DNA of 64,000 nucleotides from Eubacteriaceae bacterium ES3 (GTDB lineage: Bacteria; Bacillota; Clostridia; Eubacteriales; Eubacteriaceae). The DNA lies in NCBI GenBank assembly GCA_030586155.1, contig CP130741.1, positions 2,226,680 through 2,290,679 on the forward strand, in the 5' to 3' direction. Shown piece by piece: positions 16,934 through 26,947 of the stretch. Below the pieces are notes generated by a model, which saw only the letters and a list, made by a program, of their open reading frames with translations, searched no databases and had not been told where the DNA came from. Within the stretch, counting starts at the first letter, position 1, and every line of letters begins with the position of its first letter. Position numbers and translations under genes: made by a program.

Positions 16934-18046
16934 TTAAATAAATTTCAGAAAACCCTCCATACTGTTCGCCTTTATTATAGCCGGACAATCCACTGAAAGT
17001 TGCTCATTTAATATTTTTTCTAAACAGTCCGGGGCGAATTTTTCTGTTTCAAAATGACCAGCATCCAGAACCCAAATCCCCAATTCCTCAGCCCTTTGAC
17101 CGTCGTGATATTTGAGATCTCCGGTCACAAACACATCAGCTTTTAATGCTTTGGCTATCGATAAAAGATCAGCACCAGCACCAGTACAAAGGGCAACTTT
17201 TTTGATTCTTGCTGGCCTTTTTCCCGCTTCACGTAAAATTTTAATGTTCAAAGCTTTTTTTAGCTGTTCAATCCATATATCAGAATTGCAGGAATCTTGG
17301 AGTTCACCAATCCTCCCCAGGCCGTGGATCGCTTCCATTTTTGTTTTTAGCGGATAAACATCATAAGCCATGGTTTCATAGGGATGCATTTTTTTAACCT
17401 GATTAATAGTTTTTTCAAGTGACCTTTCATGAACTATTGCTTCAATGCGTAGCTCTTTTACAGCCTCAAACTCGTTAACTGTTCCGATAAAGGGATCTGC
17501 CCCCGTCAGCGGACGAAAACGTCCTGTACCAGAACATGAAAAACTGCATGAATCATAATTGCCAATTGCACCGGCACCAGTTTTTCCCAACGCATTTAGT
17601 ATTTCTTTTTCATGGGTTGCAGGAACAAATACTGCCAATTTAACATAATTTTCGACAAAATTTTCCAGCGGTTTCATGCTTTTTAATCCCAGTTTATTGC
17701 CAACAAAATCGTTAAGACCAAATCTTGCCAAATCCAGATTAGTGTGAGCTGAGTAAACACTGATATTATTCTGAATTAACCTTCTGATCATTCGGCCTTT
17801 TAAAGTGTCACAAGACAGCGTTTTGAGTCCGCTGAAAATAAAAGGATGATGACTGATAATCAAGTCGACTTGTTCTTCTATCGCTTCTTCAATCACTGCT
17901 TCAGTAACATCAAGAGTCAGTATAATCTTCTCAATCATCTGACTGCGTTCACCCAGCATCAATCCCACGTTATCCCATGATTCTTGAAGATACCGCGGCG
18001 CAACTGTTTCAATCCCTTTTATAATTTGTTCAAGTCTGACAGCCAT
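16934..18046 (-). CDS. Nif3-like dinuclear metal-center protein (GTP cyclohydrolase I type 2 homologue)
   Basis: 370 residues, the long form of the Nif3/YqfO family with a PII-like domain inserted in the middle (about 135-245, containing HPYETMAYDVYPL). Metal ligands are seen in DLIISHHPFIFSG (His-His near 64) and in the C-terminal HFETEKFAP motif with GDLKYHDGQ. The family forms hexameric rings; its reaction is uncertain. It overlaps trmK by 28 bases and is the last gene of the dnaG-rpoD-trmK-nif3 operon. Confidence 0.92.
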   Translation of the reverse strand: MAVRLEQIIKGIETVAPRYLQESWDNVGLMLGERSQMIEKIILTLDVTEAVIEEAIEEQVDLIISHHPFIFSGLKTLSCDTLKGRMIRRLIQNNISVYSAHTNLDLARFGLNDFVGNKLGLKSMKPLENFVENYVKLAVFVPATHEKEILNALGKTGAGAIGNYDSCSFSCSGTGRFRPLTGADPFIGTVNEFEAVKELRIEAIVHERSLEKTINQVKKMHPYETMAYDVYPLKTKMEAIHGLGRIGELQDSCNSDIWIEQLKKALNIKILREAGKRPARIKKVALCTGAGADLLSIAKALKADVFVTGDLKYHDGQRAEELGIWVLDAGHFETEKFAPDCLEKILNEQLSVDCPAIIKANSMEGFLKFI

Positions 18047-18732
18047 CTCTTCACCTCATTGAGTTTTTCAATATAATCCTTGCTCTTTTTATACTGTTCT
18101 TTTGCAACTGGAGTAATTTTATCCTCTGTTGCTGCAATAATCCGCATTTCAAGTTCCAGTTTTCTGTCAATCAAATCAATCAGTAGCGGATCTAACCGTT
18201 TTTGATAATCAATGCCAAGTTCGTATTCAAGTTCATTTCTGACCTTCATTTTTCCGACCTGAACAATCAGAATTTCATAAACACGTTTTCCTTCTTTTGC
18301 CAGCGCTTCGCCAACAATATTATATCCGTTATCCTCAAGGTAATGCCGTAAAACATTTTGTGCATTCATCGGTTGAAGAATCAGGGTATTCACCGATTTA
18401 GCGACTTTTTCAGAAGCTTCAAGAATATCCGAAATCAGAACCCCACCCATTCCGGCAATAACGACCAGGTCTGCTTCGTTTTCTTCAAGCACAGAAAGAC
18501 CCGAACCAAGTCGGGTCTTAATTTTATCGGACAAGTGATTCGCCTGAATCAAATCTTCTGCTTTCTGAAGCGGCATTCTGTTGATATCGCAGGCGATAGC
18601 GCCCTTAACACGGCCTTCCTGAATCATCTTAACCGGTATATATCCATGATCCGTGCCGATATCAGCCAGCGTCTGAAAACCGCTTGCACATTCCGCTATT
18701 CTTTTTAGTCTAGGGGGCAACTTTATGCTCAT
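18019..18732 (-). CDS. trmK: tRNA (adenine(22)-N1)-methyltransferase TrmK
   Basis: 237 residues. A SAM-binding Rossmann fold with ADIGTDHGYIPV near 22-33, ACDINRMPLQKA, and the family's VIAGMGGVLISDIL motif, then a C-terminal coiled-coil region. TrmK methylates N1 of A22 in the D-loop of tRNAs in Gram-positive bacteria. It starts one base after the rpoD stop and overlaps the nif3 start, indicating tight coupling. The family call is very secure because rpoD-trmK-nif3 order is conserved in firmicutes. Confidence 0.93.
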   Translation of the reverse strand: MSIKLPPRLKRIAECASGFQTLADIGTDHGYIPVKMIQEGRVKGAIACDINRMPLQKAEDLIQANHLSDKIKTRLGSGLSVLEENEADLVVIAGMGGVLISDILEASEKVAKSVNTLILQPMNAQNVLRHYLEDNGYNIVGEALAKEGKRVYEILIVQVGKMKVRNELEYELGIDYQKRLDPLLIDLIDRKLELEMRIIAATEDKITPVAKEQYKKSKDYIEKLNEVKRWLSDLNKL

Positions 18733-18733
18733 T

Positions 18734-19897
18734 TTAGGTTAAATAGTCTTTCAATTTTTTGCTGCGGCTAGGATGTCGAAGTTTTCTTAGCGCTTTGGCC
18801 TCAATCTGGCGAATTCGCTCTCTAGTGACATTGAACTCCTTACCGACTTCCTCCAGCGTTCGGGCTCTGCCATCATCCAAACCAAAGCGAAGTCTTAGCA
18901 CTTTTTCCTCACGGTCAGTCAGGGTGTTTAATACTTCAATCAGCTGCTCTTTTAGAAGCGCATAAGACGCAGCTTCAGCTGGAGCTGGTGCATCATCATC
19001 GGGGATAAAGTCACCCAGATGACTGTCTTCTTCCTCCCCAATCGGAGTTTCCAATGATACCGGATCCTGAGCAATTTTTTGAATCTCTCTGACCTTTTCT
19101 TCTGAAAAATCCATTTCCTTGCCGATTTCGGCTGGAGTAGGTTCACGCCCTAATTCCTGGAGTAACTGACGAGATACTCGAATCAGTTTATTGATCGTTT
19201 CTACCATATGAACAGGAATTCGGATAGTTCGCGCCTGATCAGCAATGGCTCGGGTAATTGCCTGACGAATCCACCAGGTTGCATAGGTAGAAAATTTAAA
19301 CCCTTTCGTGTAGTCAAACTTCTCTACTGCTTTAATTAACCCCAGATTCCCTTCCTGGATCAGATCAAGAAATGACATACCTCGTCCAACATAGCGTTTA
19401 GCAATACTGACAACCAGTCTTAAGTTAGCTTCTGCCAGTTCTTTTTTTGCTGATTCATCGCCTTCTTCCATTCGCTTAGCCAGTTTCATTTCTTGATCCC
19501 CGGTTAAAAGGGGAACCTTTCCAATTTCTTTCAGGTATAAACGAACCGGATCATTAACGCTCACTGCATCAGCCAGGTCAATCTCTTTTTGATTTTCTTC
19601 TTCCAGCTTTTCAATTTCTTCATCAGATAAATCAATATCATCATCATCCATATCAAGATCTGCCAAGGAAATTTCAACGCCATCTTTTTGAAGTTGAGCA
19701 TAGATCACTTCGATATCTTCCGCTTCTATTTCAAGCTTCTCAACAACTTTCTCCATTTCAGCATTGTCAAGGGTTCCGGCTTTTTTTGCCGCTTCCATAA
19801 GCAGTTTGATCTCCGGCAGTTCTTTTATATCAAACTTTTCAGATTCAACCGCTGCCTGTTCCCCCTCAGCAGCTTTTTTATTTTTTTCATTGGCCAT
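18734..19897 (-). CDS. rpoD: Primary sigma factor RpoD (SigA)
   Basis: 387 residues. An acidic N-terminal region (1.1 and linker, to about 115) is followed by region 1.2 ([17 protein letters not shown]), region 2 with the -10 reading helix ([22 protein letters not shown]), region 3, and region 4 with the -35 reading HTH ([33 protein letters not shown]). This is the housekeeping factor. It follows dnaG by two bases and precedes trmK by one, the classic macromolecular synthesis order of firmicutes. Confidence 0.97.
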   Translation of the reverse strand: MANEKNKKAAEGEQAAVESEKFDIKELPEIKLLMEAAKKAGTLDNAEMEKVVEKLEIEAEDIEVIYAQLQKDGVEISLADLDMDDDDIDLSDEEIEKLEEENQKEIDLADAVSVNDPVRLYLKEIGKVPLLTGDQEMKLAKRMEEGDESAKKELAEANLRLVVSIAKRYVGRGMSFLDLIQEGNLGLIKAVEKFDYTKGFKFSTYATWWIRQAITRAIADQARTIRIPVHMVETINKLIRVSRQLLQELGREPTPAEIGKEMDFSEEKVREIQKIAQDPVSLETPIGEEEDSHLGDFIPDDDAPAPAEAASYALLKEQLIEVLNTLTDREEKVLRLRFGLDDGRARTLEEVGKEFNVTRERIRQIEAKALRKLRHPSRSKKLKDYLT

Positions 19898-19899
19898 AC

Positions 19900-21648
19900 T
19901 TAACGCCTCCCGTTTTCCTTTTTCAATTTAATTAACTCTTCCATAAGCTCTGCAACTCTTTCTTCCTGTCCATTTTGTGTTGCAATCTGGATTTCTCCAG
20001 TAATCTTTTCCAATTGACTCTCATTATAAAATCGTCTGCAGATTTTTAAGGCATCTTCAAAATCAGTTCGTAAAACTGATTCTTCAGCCATTAATAAACC
20101 TGACAGCCTTTTAATCTTTGAAGACTCCGGAAAATGGCTCAATATTCCAGACACTTTAGTTTCCGGATTTTCTTTTAGTACCCGGATAAATTCCCGATAT
20201 TCACTCAATGTCAGGATTTCTGTTGAAAACTCATTAATTGCCTCACGATTTTCAAGCACATATCTGACAACCAAATCCTGAGCAAGATAATAGGCCTTCG
20301 GAATATCATTATCGCTTACCCCTTTGACTTCAGTCTCAATTATATTTGCTGATTCTCTTCCCGATCGAGCCCTAATAATTTCTGACCGGATTACATTTTT
20401 GTTGATGCCTGTCTCTTGTGCAATTCTTTGACTGTAAAAGTCAATCTCGACTGCTGTGGAGCACTCCTTCAGCACTTTTATGGCTGCTGTTCCATAACTA
20501 ATTTTCCCGTCAGTATGAGATAAATCAAATTGCTTTTTCAATAACATCAACTCATATTCTATCACTGTCATTGCATTTTTCGTTAACGCCTCAAAAGCCT
20601 CCAGTCCATTCTTTTGAATAAAAGAATCAGGATCTTCATCATCAGCGAGAACTATAATTTTAACATTAATATCTGATTTTTTCAAGACATTCATTGCTTT
20701 TTCTGTAGCTGACTGTCCTGCCGAATCTCCATCAAATAGAAGAATCACTTCCTTAACATACCGTTCAAGAATTTTTCCGTGATACGCTGTAAAAGCTGTT
20801 CCCAATGCGGCTACAGCATTTTTAATGCCTTTTTCATAAAGTGAAACCACATCCATATAGCCTTCGACCAGATAAATTCGACCATTCGCCAAATGTCTTT
20901 TAGCATCATTCAAATTATAGAGTTCATAACTTTTTGAAAAAATAAGTGTTTCCGGTGAATTAAGATATTTAGGCCCCTGAGCCGCTTTACTTATAATACG
21001 ACCACCAAATCCGACAATCTGACCCCGAGGATTGATAATCGGAAACATGATTCTTCCCCGAAAACGATCATATGTACGTCCACTTTCAGATCGCATCACA
21101 AGACCTGAATCAATCATTTCGTTTTCTGTAAACCCCTGCTCTTTGAGATAAGAACCAAGGTCATTCCACTCATCTCTTGAGTAGCCTAGCCCAAATTGTT
21201 TCACCGTGGACGCTGAAATACCACGATTAAAAAGATAAGCTAAAGCAGTATGGTCTGATTTTAAATGCTTATAAAAATAATTTCCAGTTAAACGGTGCAA
21301 TTCATAAAGTCGTTTCTTCTGTTCAAAACTATCACTGTCAGCTTCAGTCTTTTCTGGCAAACGAACGTTACCACGATCTGCCAGGAGCTTTAAAGCATCC
21401 ATAAAAGGCAATTTTTCCATTTCCATAATGAAAGTAATTGCATTCCCTCCAGCCCCACAACCAAAGCAGTGATAAAGCTGCTTTTCCTGGGAAACAGAAA
21501 ATGAAGGGGTTTTCTCATTGTGAAAAGGGCACTTCCCTTTATAAGAATTACCCGTTCGCTTTAAAGTCAGATAGCCCGAAATAATATCTACAATATCGTT
21601 AGCTTCGATGACTGATTGAATCACTTCATCAGAATAATAATTTGCCAT
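19900..21648 (-). CDS. dnaG: DNA primase DnaG
   Basis: 582 residues, usual length. The N-terminal zinc finger reads [11 protein letters not shown]...[10 protein letters not shown] (about 40-65), the RNA polymerase core contains GFGGRII and the TOPRIM motifs [12 protein letters not shown] and [12 protein letters not shown], and the C-terminal helicase-binding region completes the chain. It makes RNA primers at the replication fork together with DnaB. It is the first gene of the dnaG-rpoD-trmK-nif3 block. The 180-base gap upstream holds no gene and is shared with the divergent small gene at 21829. Confidence 0.96.
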   Translation of the reverse strand: MANYYSDEVIQSVIEANDIVDIISGYLTLKRTGNSYKGKCPFHNEKTPSFSVSQEKQLYHCFGCGAGGNAITFIMEMEKLPFMDALKLLADRGNVRLPEKTEADSDSFEQKKRLYELHRLTGNYFYKHLKSDHTALAYLFNRGISASTVKQFGLGYSRDEWNDLGSYLKEQGFTENEMIDSGLVMRSESGRTYDRFRGRIMFPIINPRGQIVGFGGRIISKAAQGPKYLNSPETLIFSKSYELYNLNDAKRHLANGRIYLVEGYMDVVSLYEKGIKNAVAALGTAFTAYHGKILERYVKEVILLFDGDSAGQSATEKAMNVLKKSDINVKIIVLADDEDPDSFIQKNGLEAFEALTKNAMTVIEYELMLLKKQFDLSHTDGKISYGTAAIKVLKECSTAVEIDFYSQRIAQETGINKNVIRSEIIRARSGRESANIIETEVKGVSDNDIPKAYYLAQDLVVRYVLENREAINEFSTEILTLSEYREFIRVLKENPETKVSGILSHFPESSKIKRLSGLLMAEESVLRTDFEDALKICRRFYNESQLEKITGEIQIATQNGQEERVAELMEELIKLKKENGRR

Positions 21649-21828
21649 TCAATTCCCCATCTTCCTTTAATTTATCCTTATATACTAATATTCTGTTTTT
21701 TTGTTCATTCTCCTTCTTTTTATTTGCTTTTTTTTAAAATTTAATCAGATTTTATTTTAAAAGCTGTGATTATTTATAGAAGAAGGGTATATATCTAATA
21801 ATCATTATAATAAGAAAGAGGTGTTTTT

Positions 21829-22086
21829 ATGGAAAAAATGAGAATAATTGAAATGATTCGTGAAAAAATTGATTCAGCAGGTTTTAATGACAACGGACTT
21901 GCAAGCATCTCAGTAGGTGACATGGGCGATAGTGATCAAATTGTCGGAGCGATTGAAGTTTTGAAATCTGAAACTCCTTTCGAATTTGATTTTGATGTCG
22001 ATGCTATGTTATTAAAAGTTTATAATCAGGATGATGATCTGGATGGGTTTATCAAACGAAATCCTTCTCCTCAAAAATGCCAGTAA
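21829..22086 (+). CDS. Small acidic protein of unknown function
   Basis: 85 residues, not recognised. It has a good ribosome site (AAGAGGTG, seven bases ahead of ATG), a TATAAT box at 21806-21811, and a strong terminator nine bases after its stop, so it is very probably a real single-gene unit. The chain is acidic (many Asp, with DFDFDVDAM and QDDDLDGF) and has no membrane segment or Cys pair; the only Cys is next to last. It looks like a small alpha/beta domain with helices at both ends. It diverges from dnaG and converges on ppdK. Confidence 0.7.
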   Translation: MEKMRIIEMIREKIDSAGFNDNGLASISVGDMGDSDQIVGAIEVLKSETPFEFDFDVDAMLLKVYNQDDDLDGFIKRNPSPQKCQ

Positions 22087-22094
22087 AAAGTTTA

Positions 22095-22138
22095 AAAGCG
22101 TTGCATCAGTCATTCTGCTGATGCAACGCTTTATTTTT
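22095..22138. terminator. Bidirectional terminator between the small acidic gene and ppdK
   Basis: Arms AAAGCGTTGCATCAG and CTGATGCAACGCTTT (15 pairs) around a 7-8-base loop, then TATTTTTT on the plus strand; the minus strand also reads into T-rich sequence. It serves both convergent genes. Confidence 0.88.
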
Positions 22139-22167
22139 TGAGTCATTTAGTTTCTATTCTAGATCTT

Positions 22168-24789
22168 TTATTTTTTAAGGGCGGCCTGAGCTGCTGCCAG
22201 TCTGGCAATTGGCACTCTAAATGGTGAACAAGATACATAATCAAGGCCTGCCTGATGGAAGAAAGCAATCGATTTAGGATCTCCACCATGCTCTCCACAA
22301 ACACCGATTTTTAAATCCGGTTTAGTTTTTCGACCTAAGTTAACACCTGTTTTTACCAATTGTCCTACACCTTCTACATCAATGCTCTGGAATGGATCAC
22401 TGGTCATAACGCCTTTTTCCTTGTAATCAGCAATAAATTTACCAGCATCATCACGAGAGAATCCAAAAGTCATCTGAGTTAAGTCGTTCGTACCGAAAGA
22501 AAAGAATTCTGCTTTTTCAGCAATCTGATCGGCAATCAAAGTGGCTCTTGGAATTTCCATCATTGTTCCAACCAGGTAAGAGATATCTGAATCTCTCTCT
22601 GCCTTTACCTCTTCAGCAACTTTTCTGACAACTTTTTCCAGGTACATCAGCTCTTCTTTAATCCCAACCAATGGAATCATGATTTCTGGAACTATATCAA
22701 AGCTTTCTGCGGTAGAAACCTCAATCGCTGCTTCCATAATCGCCCGAGTCTGCATTTCGGCAATTTCCGGATAGGTAATAGCCAGTCGACACCCACGGTG
22801 ACCGAGCATCGGATTGAACTCTTCCAGGCTGTTAATCACAACCACCATATCTTCGTAACTGATTTTCATATCTTCTGCTAATGCTTTGATATCCTTTTCC
22901 TCAGTTGGTAAAAATTCATGCAGTGGCGGATCTAAAAGTCTGACTGTAACTGGTCGGCCTTCCATTGCTTTGTAAATACCGATGAAATCTTCCTTCTGCA
23001 TCGGAAGTATTTCAGTAAGAGCAACTTCTCGCTGTTCTTTCGTTTCTGAAAGAATCATCTTTCGTACACTTGGAATTCTATCTTCATCAAAGAACATATG
23101 CTCAGTTCGGCAAAGCCCGATTCCTTCAGCCCCAAAAGCCACTGCAGCGGCGGCATCTCTTGGTGTATCGGCATTTGTTCTCACCTTTAAGGTTCTAACA
23201 CTATCAGCCCATTCCATAATCGTTCCAAAATGTCCGGATAGTTCAGGTGTAACGGTTTTAATACTTCCTTCATAAACAGTTCCAGTAGAGCCGTCCAAGG
23301 ATATATAATCGCCTTCTTTAAAGGTTTGACCGTCTACAATGAATTGTTTATTTTGTTCCTCTACCTTGATGGTTTCACATCCAGCTACGCAGCATTTACC
23401 CATGCCTCTGGCAACTACTGCCGCATGAGAAGTCATCCCGCCTCTGGCAGTCATAATTCCATTAGCAGCATACATCCCTTCAATATCTTCGGGTGATGTT
23501 TCTTTTCTGACAAGAATTGTTTCTTCACCATTGGCAACTGCCTGGCAAACCGCTTCTGCTGTAAAGTATACACGCCCGGTTGCTGCTCCTGGTGATGCCG
23601 GTAGGCCAGTTGCTAATACTGACGCTGTACTCAAGGCTTCTGCTTCGAATGTTGGGTGTAAAAGCTGGTCCAGAGAGACTGGATCTAGTCGTAAAATTGC
23701 CTCTTCTTTACTGATTAAGCCTTCTTCAACCATTTCGACCGCAGCTCTTAAAGCTGCTGCTGCTGTTCGTTTACCTGTACGGGTCTGAAGCATATAAAGT
23801 CTGTCTTTTTCGATCGTAAACTCAATATCCTGCATATCTTTATAATGATTTTCCAGGCGCTCTGCGGTTTCTAAAAACTGCTTATAAACTTCTGGCATAA
23901 TCTCTTCCAGCTCGTCAATATGTTTTGGTGTTCTAATACCAGCAACTACATCTTCTCCCTGAGCATTAATCAGAAATTCGCCAAACAATTTCTTTTCACC
24001 GGTAGCAGGGTTTCGGGTAAAGGCAACGCCTGTCCCACTGTCATTACCCATATTTCCATAAACCATTGACTGAACATTAACAGCTGTACCAATATCATGG
24101 GGAATATCATTGAGATTTCGGTAAGTAATAGCGCGATTGTTGTTCCATGATCTAAAAACTGCTTCGACAGCCATTATCAACTGTTCCTGAGGATCTTGCG
24201 GAAAATCTTTCCCTGTTTCCGCTTTAACTATCGCTTTGTATTCGGCAACTACATTTTTTAAGTCATCAGCGGATAATTGCGTATCATCTTTATAGCCATT
24301 TTCTTCTTTAATGCGATCAAGAACTTCTTCAAATTTATTTTTATCAATTTCCTGAACCACATCACCAAACATCTGGATGAAGCGTCTGTAAGAATCATAG
24401 GCAAAACGTTTATTGCCTGTATTTTCGGCAATTCCCAGCACAGTATCATCATTGAGACCAAGATTTAATACTGTATCCATCATTCCTGGCATTGAAATTT
24501 TAGCACCAGACCGAACTGAAACCAGTAACGGATTATCTCTTAAACCTAACTGCTTTCCTGTCTGACTTTCAATGATTTTTAAATTTACTGCAATCTGTGA
24601 CAAAATCTCCTGGGATAATTTTTTATTTTGATTATAATACTCGGAACATGCTTCCGTTGTTACTGTAAACCCTTGTGGAACTGGCAACCCAATTTTTGAC
24701 ATTTCCGCAAGATTTGCACCTTTTCCTCCCAGTAATGCTTTCATTGAAGCATTACCTTCTTTGAACAGATAAACCCATTTTTTAGTCAT
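22168..24789 (-). CDS. ppdK: Pyruvate, phosphate dikinase
   Basis: 873 residues, full length. PPDK interconverts pyruvate, ATP and phosphate with PEP, AMP and pyrophosphate. The N-terminal ATP-grasp domain has GGKGANLAEM; the central swivelling domain has the phospho-His motif GGMTSHAAVVARGMGKCCV; the C-terminal TIM barrel has GIGLCRTEHMFF, FSFGTNDLTQMTFG and the catalytic CGEHGG. Direct neighbours upstream are its bifunctional regulatory protein (overlap of eight bases) and a CcpN-like repressor, forming a PEP/pyruvate control operon. In acetogens it supports gluconeogenic PEP formation. Confidence 0.97.
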   Translation of the reverse strand: MTKKWVYLFKEGNASMKALLGGKGANLAEMSKIGLPVPQGFTVTTEACSEYYNQNKKLSQEILSQIAVNLKIIESQTGKQLGLRDNPLLVSVRSGAKISMPGMMDTVLNLGLNDDTVLGIAENTGNKRFAYDSYRRFIQMFGDVVQEIDKNKFEEVLDRIKEENGYKDDTQLSADDLKNVVAEYKAIVKAETGKDFPQDPQEQLIMAVEAVFRSWNNNRAITYRNLNDIPHDIGTAVNVQSMVYGNMGNDSGTGVAFTRNPATGEKKLFGEFLINAQGEDVVAGIRTPKHIDELEEIMPEVYKQFLETAERLENHYKDMQDIEFTIEKDRLYMLQTRTGKRTAAAALRAAVEMVEEGLISKEEAILRLDPVSLDQLLHPTFEAEALSTASVLATGLPASPGAATGRVYFTAEAVCQAVANGEETILVRKETSPEDIEGMYAANGIMTARGGMTSHAAVVARGMGKCCVAGCETIKVEEQNKQFIVDGQTFKEGDYISLDGSTGTVYEGSIKTVTPELSGHFGTIMEWADSVRTLKVRTNADTPRDAAAAVAFGAEGIGLCRTEHMFFDEDRIPSVRKMILSETKEQREVALTEILPMQKEDFIGIYKAMEGRPVTVRLLDPPLHEFLPTEEKDIKALAEDMKISYEDMVVVINSLEEFNPMLGHRGCRLAITYPEIAEMQTRAIMEAAIEVSTAESFDIVPEIMIPLVGIKEELMYLEKVVRKVAEEVKAERDSDISYLVGTMMEIPRATLIADQIAEKAEFFSFGTNDLTQMTFGFSRDDAGKFIADYKEKGVMTSDPFQSIDVEGVGQLVKTGVNLGRKTKPDLKIGVCGEHGGDPKSIAFFHQAGLDYVSCSPFRVPIARLAAAQAALKK

Positions 24790-25597
24790 TTAGACCCCTC
24801 CTCGTAACATTAGCAAGTATTATCGCCGCAATTTCCTCAATTGCTTTGGATGTCACATCTATGACCGTACATCCAATTTTATCAAAAAGCTCCTGAGCTC
24901 TTTGTAACTCTGTAATAACCCGTTCATGACTGCCATAGAAAGACTGCCCTTCTATGCCCATTGATCTGATTCGCTCAGAGCGAATACTGACCAAACGGTC
25001 CGGATCAAGGATTAAACCAAAAATTTTTTCCCTTGGAATCATAAATAGTTCTTTTGGAGGCTCAATCTCCGGCATTAATGGGATGTTTGCCACCTTATAT
25101 TGTTTATTTGCCAGATATATACTAATCGGAGTTTTTGATGTTCTCGAAACCCCAATCAAGATAATATCCGCATCGATTAGTTCTTCTGTATTTTTACCAT
25201 CATCACATCGAATAGCAAATTCAATTGCTTCGACTTTTTTTGCATATTCCGGATCCAATAAAATATCTGAGATATTATTGGCAACCGGCTTCTCACCAGT
25301 AATCCCCCTTAAGGTCTCAACCAGGGAGCCTCTTGCATCATAGATGGGAATTTGGATTCTTTTAGCTTCCAGTTCAAAATAGTTTCTTAACTCTTCTGAG
25401 AAAAAATGATAAACAATCAGACCGTTTTTGCTTGCTGCCCGCTCTAGCATTGAATCAATACCAATTTTATCATCGACAAAGGGGTGAAGCCGAACTTCGC
25501 GGATCGATTTTTCAAAAACGCTAATACCGGCTCTAACAAGCATTTCTCCAATGTCATTAGGCTTATCAGAGACTACATAAATGATGATGGATTTCAT
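24782..25597 (-). CDS. Pyruvate, phosphate dikinase regulatory protein (bifunctional kinase/phosphorylase, DUF299)
   Basis: About 271 residues. The family phosphorylates a threonine next to the catalytic His of PPDK with ADP and removes it with phosphate, switching PPDK off and on. The P-loop-like GVSRTSKTPISIYLA (near residue 150) and the closing SKAIEEIAAIIL are typical. I place the start at ATG 25597, preceded by GGGGGA; the upstream ATG at 25609 lies within the ribosome site. The end overlaps ppdK, its substrate protein, by eight bases, and the target motif GGMTSHA is present there. Confidence 0.94.
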   Translation of the reverse strand: MKSIIIYVVSDKPNDIGEMLVRAGISVFEKSIREVRLHPFVDDKIGIDSMLERAASKNGLIVYHFFSEELRNYFELEAKRIQIPIYDARGSLVETLRGITGEKPVANNISDILLDPEYAKKVEAIEFAIRCDDGKNTEELIDADIILIGVSRTSKTPISIYLANKQYKVANIPLMPEIEPPKELFMIPREKIFGLILDPDRLVSIRSERIRSMGIEGQSFYGSHERVITELQRAQELFDKIGCTVIDVTSKAIEEIAAIILANVTRRGLND

Positions 25598-25609
25598 GAC
25601 TTCCCCCAA

Positions 25610-26248
25610 TCACTCAGCACTATTTCCCATGTTCACAACATATCTGGATATGTTGGTCCGGGATACTTTACCTATGAGGACCAGTCGTTCCTTACCGTTT
25701 TCGTCTTTTTCCTTAACGACTATTGGAAGAGATTCAACTTCATAATACATCGTTTTGAAGGCTGCATCATAAACAGATTCTTCTGGTTCCAGATAGATTA
25801 TATTCGGCATCCTTGTCATAATCAGAGGTATAGGAAGGGTATCCATTTCCTTTCGACCAATCATCGCTTTGATAAAATCTTTCCGCGAAACGATTCCTGA
25901 AAGATACTTACCATCAACTACATAAAGGGTTCCAGCATTTTTGGTGAACATTGTAATTATGCCATCATATATCGATGTATTTTCTTCTACCGTAGTCGGT
26001 TCTGACTGGATATCCATTACGCTAATGGTTTTGATATAAGACCCTAACATATGAAGAAGCGAACGGCCCGTATAAAAATAACCGACTTTTCTTTTAGCTT
26101 CAAGAATCCCCAGCATCGTCAACACTTTCAGATCCGGCCTTAAGGTTGCTCGGTTTATATTTAACAGCTCTGAAATTTCATTGCTCTTAATAGGTTGTTT
26201 TTCTTTAACAATATCAACAATTTCCTGTTGTCTTTCTGTGAGTTGCAT
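25610..26248 (-). CDS. ccpN: CcpN-like repressor: HTH plus two CBS domains
   Basis: 212 residues. An N-terminal HTH (QQEIVDIVKEKQPIKSNEISELLNINRATLRPDLKVL, about 5-45) is followed by a CBS pair (about 80-205; NAGTLYVVDGKYLSGIVSRKDFIKA and ESLPIVV...LIGKVSRTNI). CcpN of Bacillus represses gluconeogenic genes in response to nucleotide levels and is paired with the same PPDK regulator homologue, as here. The stop is 12 bases ahead of the regulator start, indicating cotranscription with it and ppdK. CBS domains likely read the adenylate state. Confidence 0.9.
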   Translation of the reverse strand: MQLTERQQEIVDIVKEKQPIKSNEISELLNINRATLRPDLKVLTMLGILEAKRKVGYFYTGRSLLHMLGSYIKTISVMDIQSEPTTVEENTSIYDGIITMFTKNAGTLYVVDGKYLSGIVSRKDFIKAMIGRKEMDTLPIPLIMTRMPNIIYLEPEESVYDAAFKTMYYEVESLPIVVKEKDENGKERLVLIGKVSRTNISRYVVNMGNSAE

Positions 26249-26371
26249 ATCTTACTCCTAAGCTCTAAGTTGATATTAAGTATAACACATATATTTCATT
26301 TGTAAACATTAATGTTAAATATTTTTAACAGATAATAATTTATTATCATTTTAGTTTGTATATAACCTTCT

Positions 26372-26947
26372 TTATAGTGTTATTGATTCAAATATATTCT
26401 CATATGTTTTCTCACCAATTCGATTAACATTCATCAATTCTTCCAACTGTGTAAAATTTCCATTGGCTTCCCGATAATCGATAATACTCTGGGCAATCAC
26501 ATCTCCAATTCCTGGTAGACTTTTTAATTCCTCAAGACTTGCTGTATTGATATTGATTCGACCATCAGCTTGAACTCCTGAATTTTGCTCGACTTGACCA
26601 ATTATTGGTATTACAAGCTGCTCTTCATCATTAACTTTTCGAGCCAGATTCACAGCATCCGGATCGGCAGTTTCCGTAAATCCGCCGGCCTCTGTAACTG
26701 CATCCATCAAGCGAGCTCCATTGGGCAGGGTCACTAGACCGGGCTTATTAACGGCACCCGTTATATGAACCATAATCATTTCTCCCGAAGTATCAGCTTC
26801 CTCTTGAACTTCTGCCTCTCCAGTTAATTTTATTTCACTTTCATTTGAATTCTGATTCAGGTACCAAATCCAAAAAACGCCCAAAAAAACAAGCACGACG
26901 AGAACGTATAGAAGTTTATTTCGGTATTTTTCCATACTATACTCCAA
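26372..26947 (-). CDS. comEA: ComEA-family helix-hairpin-helix DNA-binding protein
   Basis: 191 residues. One N-terminal membrane helix (about 10-27), a SLBB-type domain (MVHITGAVNKPGLVTLPNGARLMDAV, about 55-115) and a C-terminal double HhH DNA-binding region (INTASLEELKSLPGIGDVIAQSIIDYR and MNVNRIGEKTYENI, about 130-190). ComEA binds incoming DNA outside the membrane during transformation. No comEB/comEC partner lies beside it in the window, so competence is possible but not shown. Its start overlaps the end of the PHP gene by 11 bases. Confidence 0.9.
   Translation of the reverse strand: MEYSMEKYRNKLLYVLVVLVFLGVFWIWYLNQNSNESEIKLTGEAEVQEEADTSGEMIMVHITGAVNKPGLVTLPNGARLMDAVTEAGGFTETADPDAVNLARKVNDEEQLVIPIIGQVEQNSGVQADGRININTASLEELKSLPGIGDVIAQSIIDYREANGNFTQLEELMNVNRIGEKTYENIFESITL

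Noticed and set aside
25484-25900. Plus-strand open frame of 138 codons
   Set aside because: Antisense to the PPDK regulator and CcpN-like genes; no start signal.
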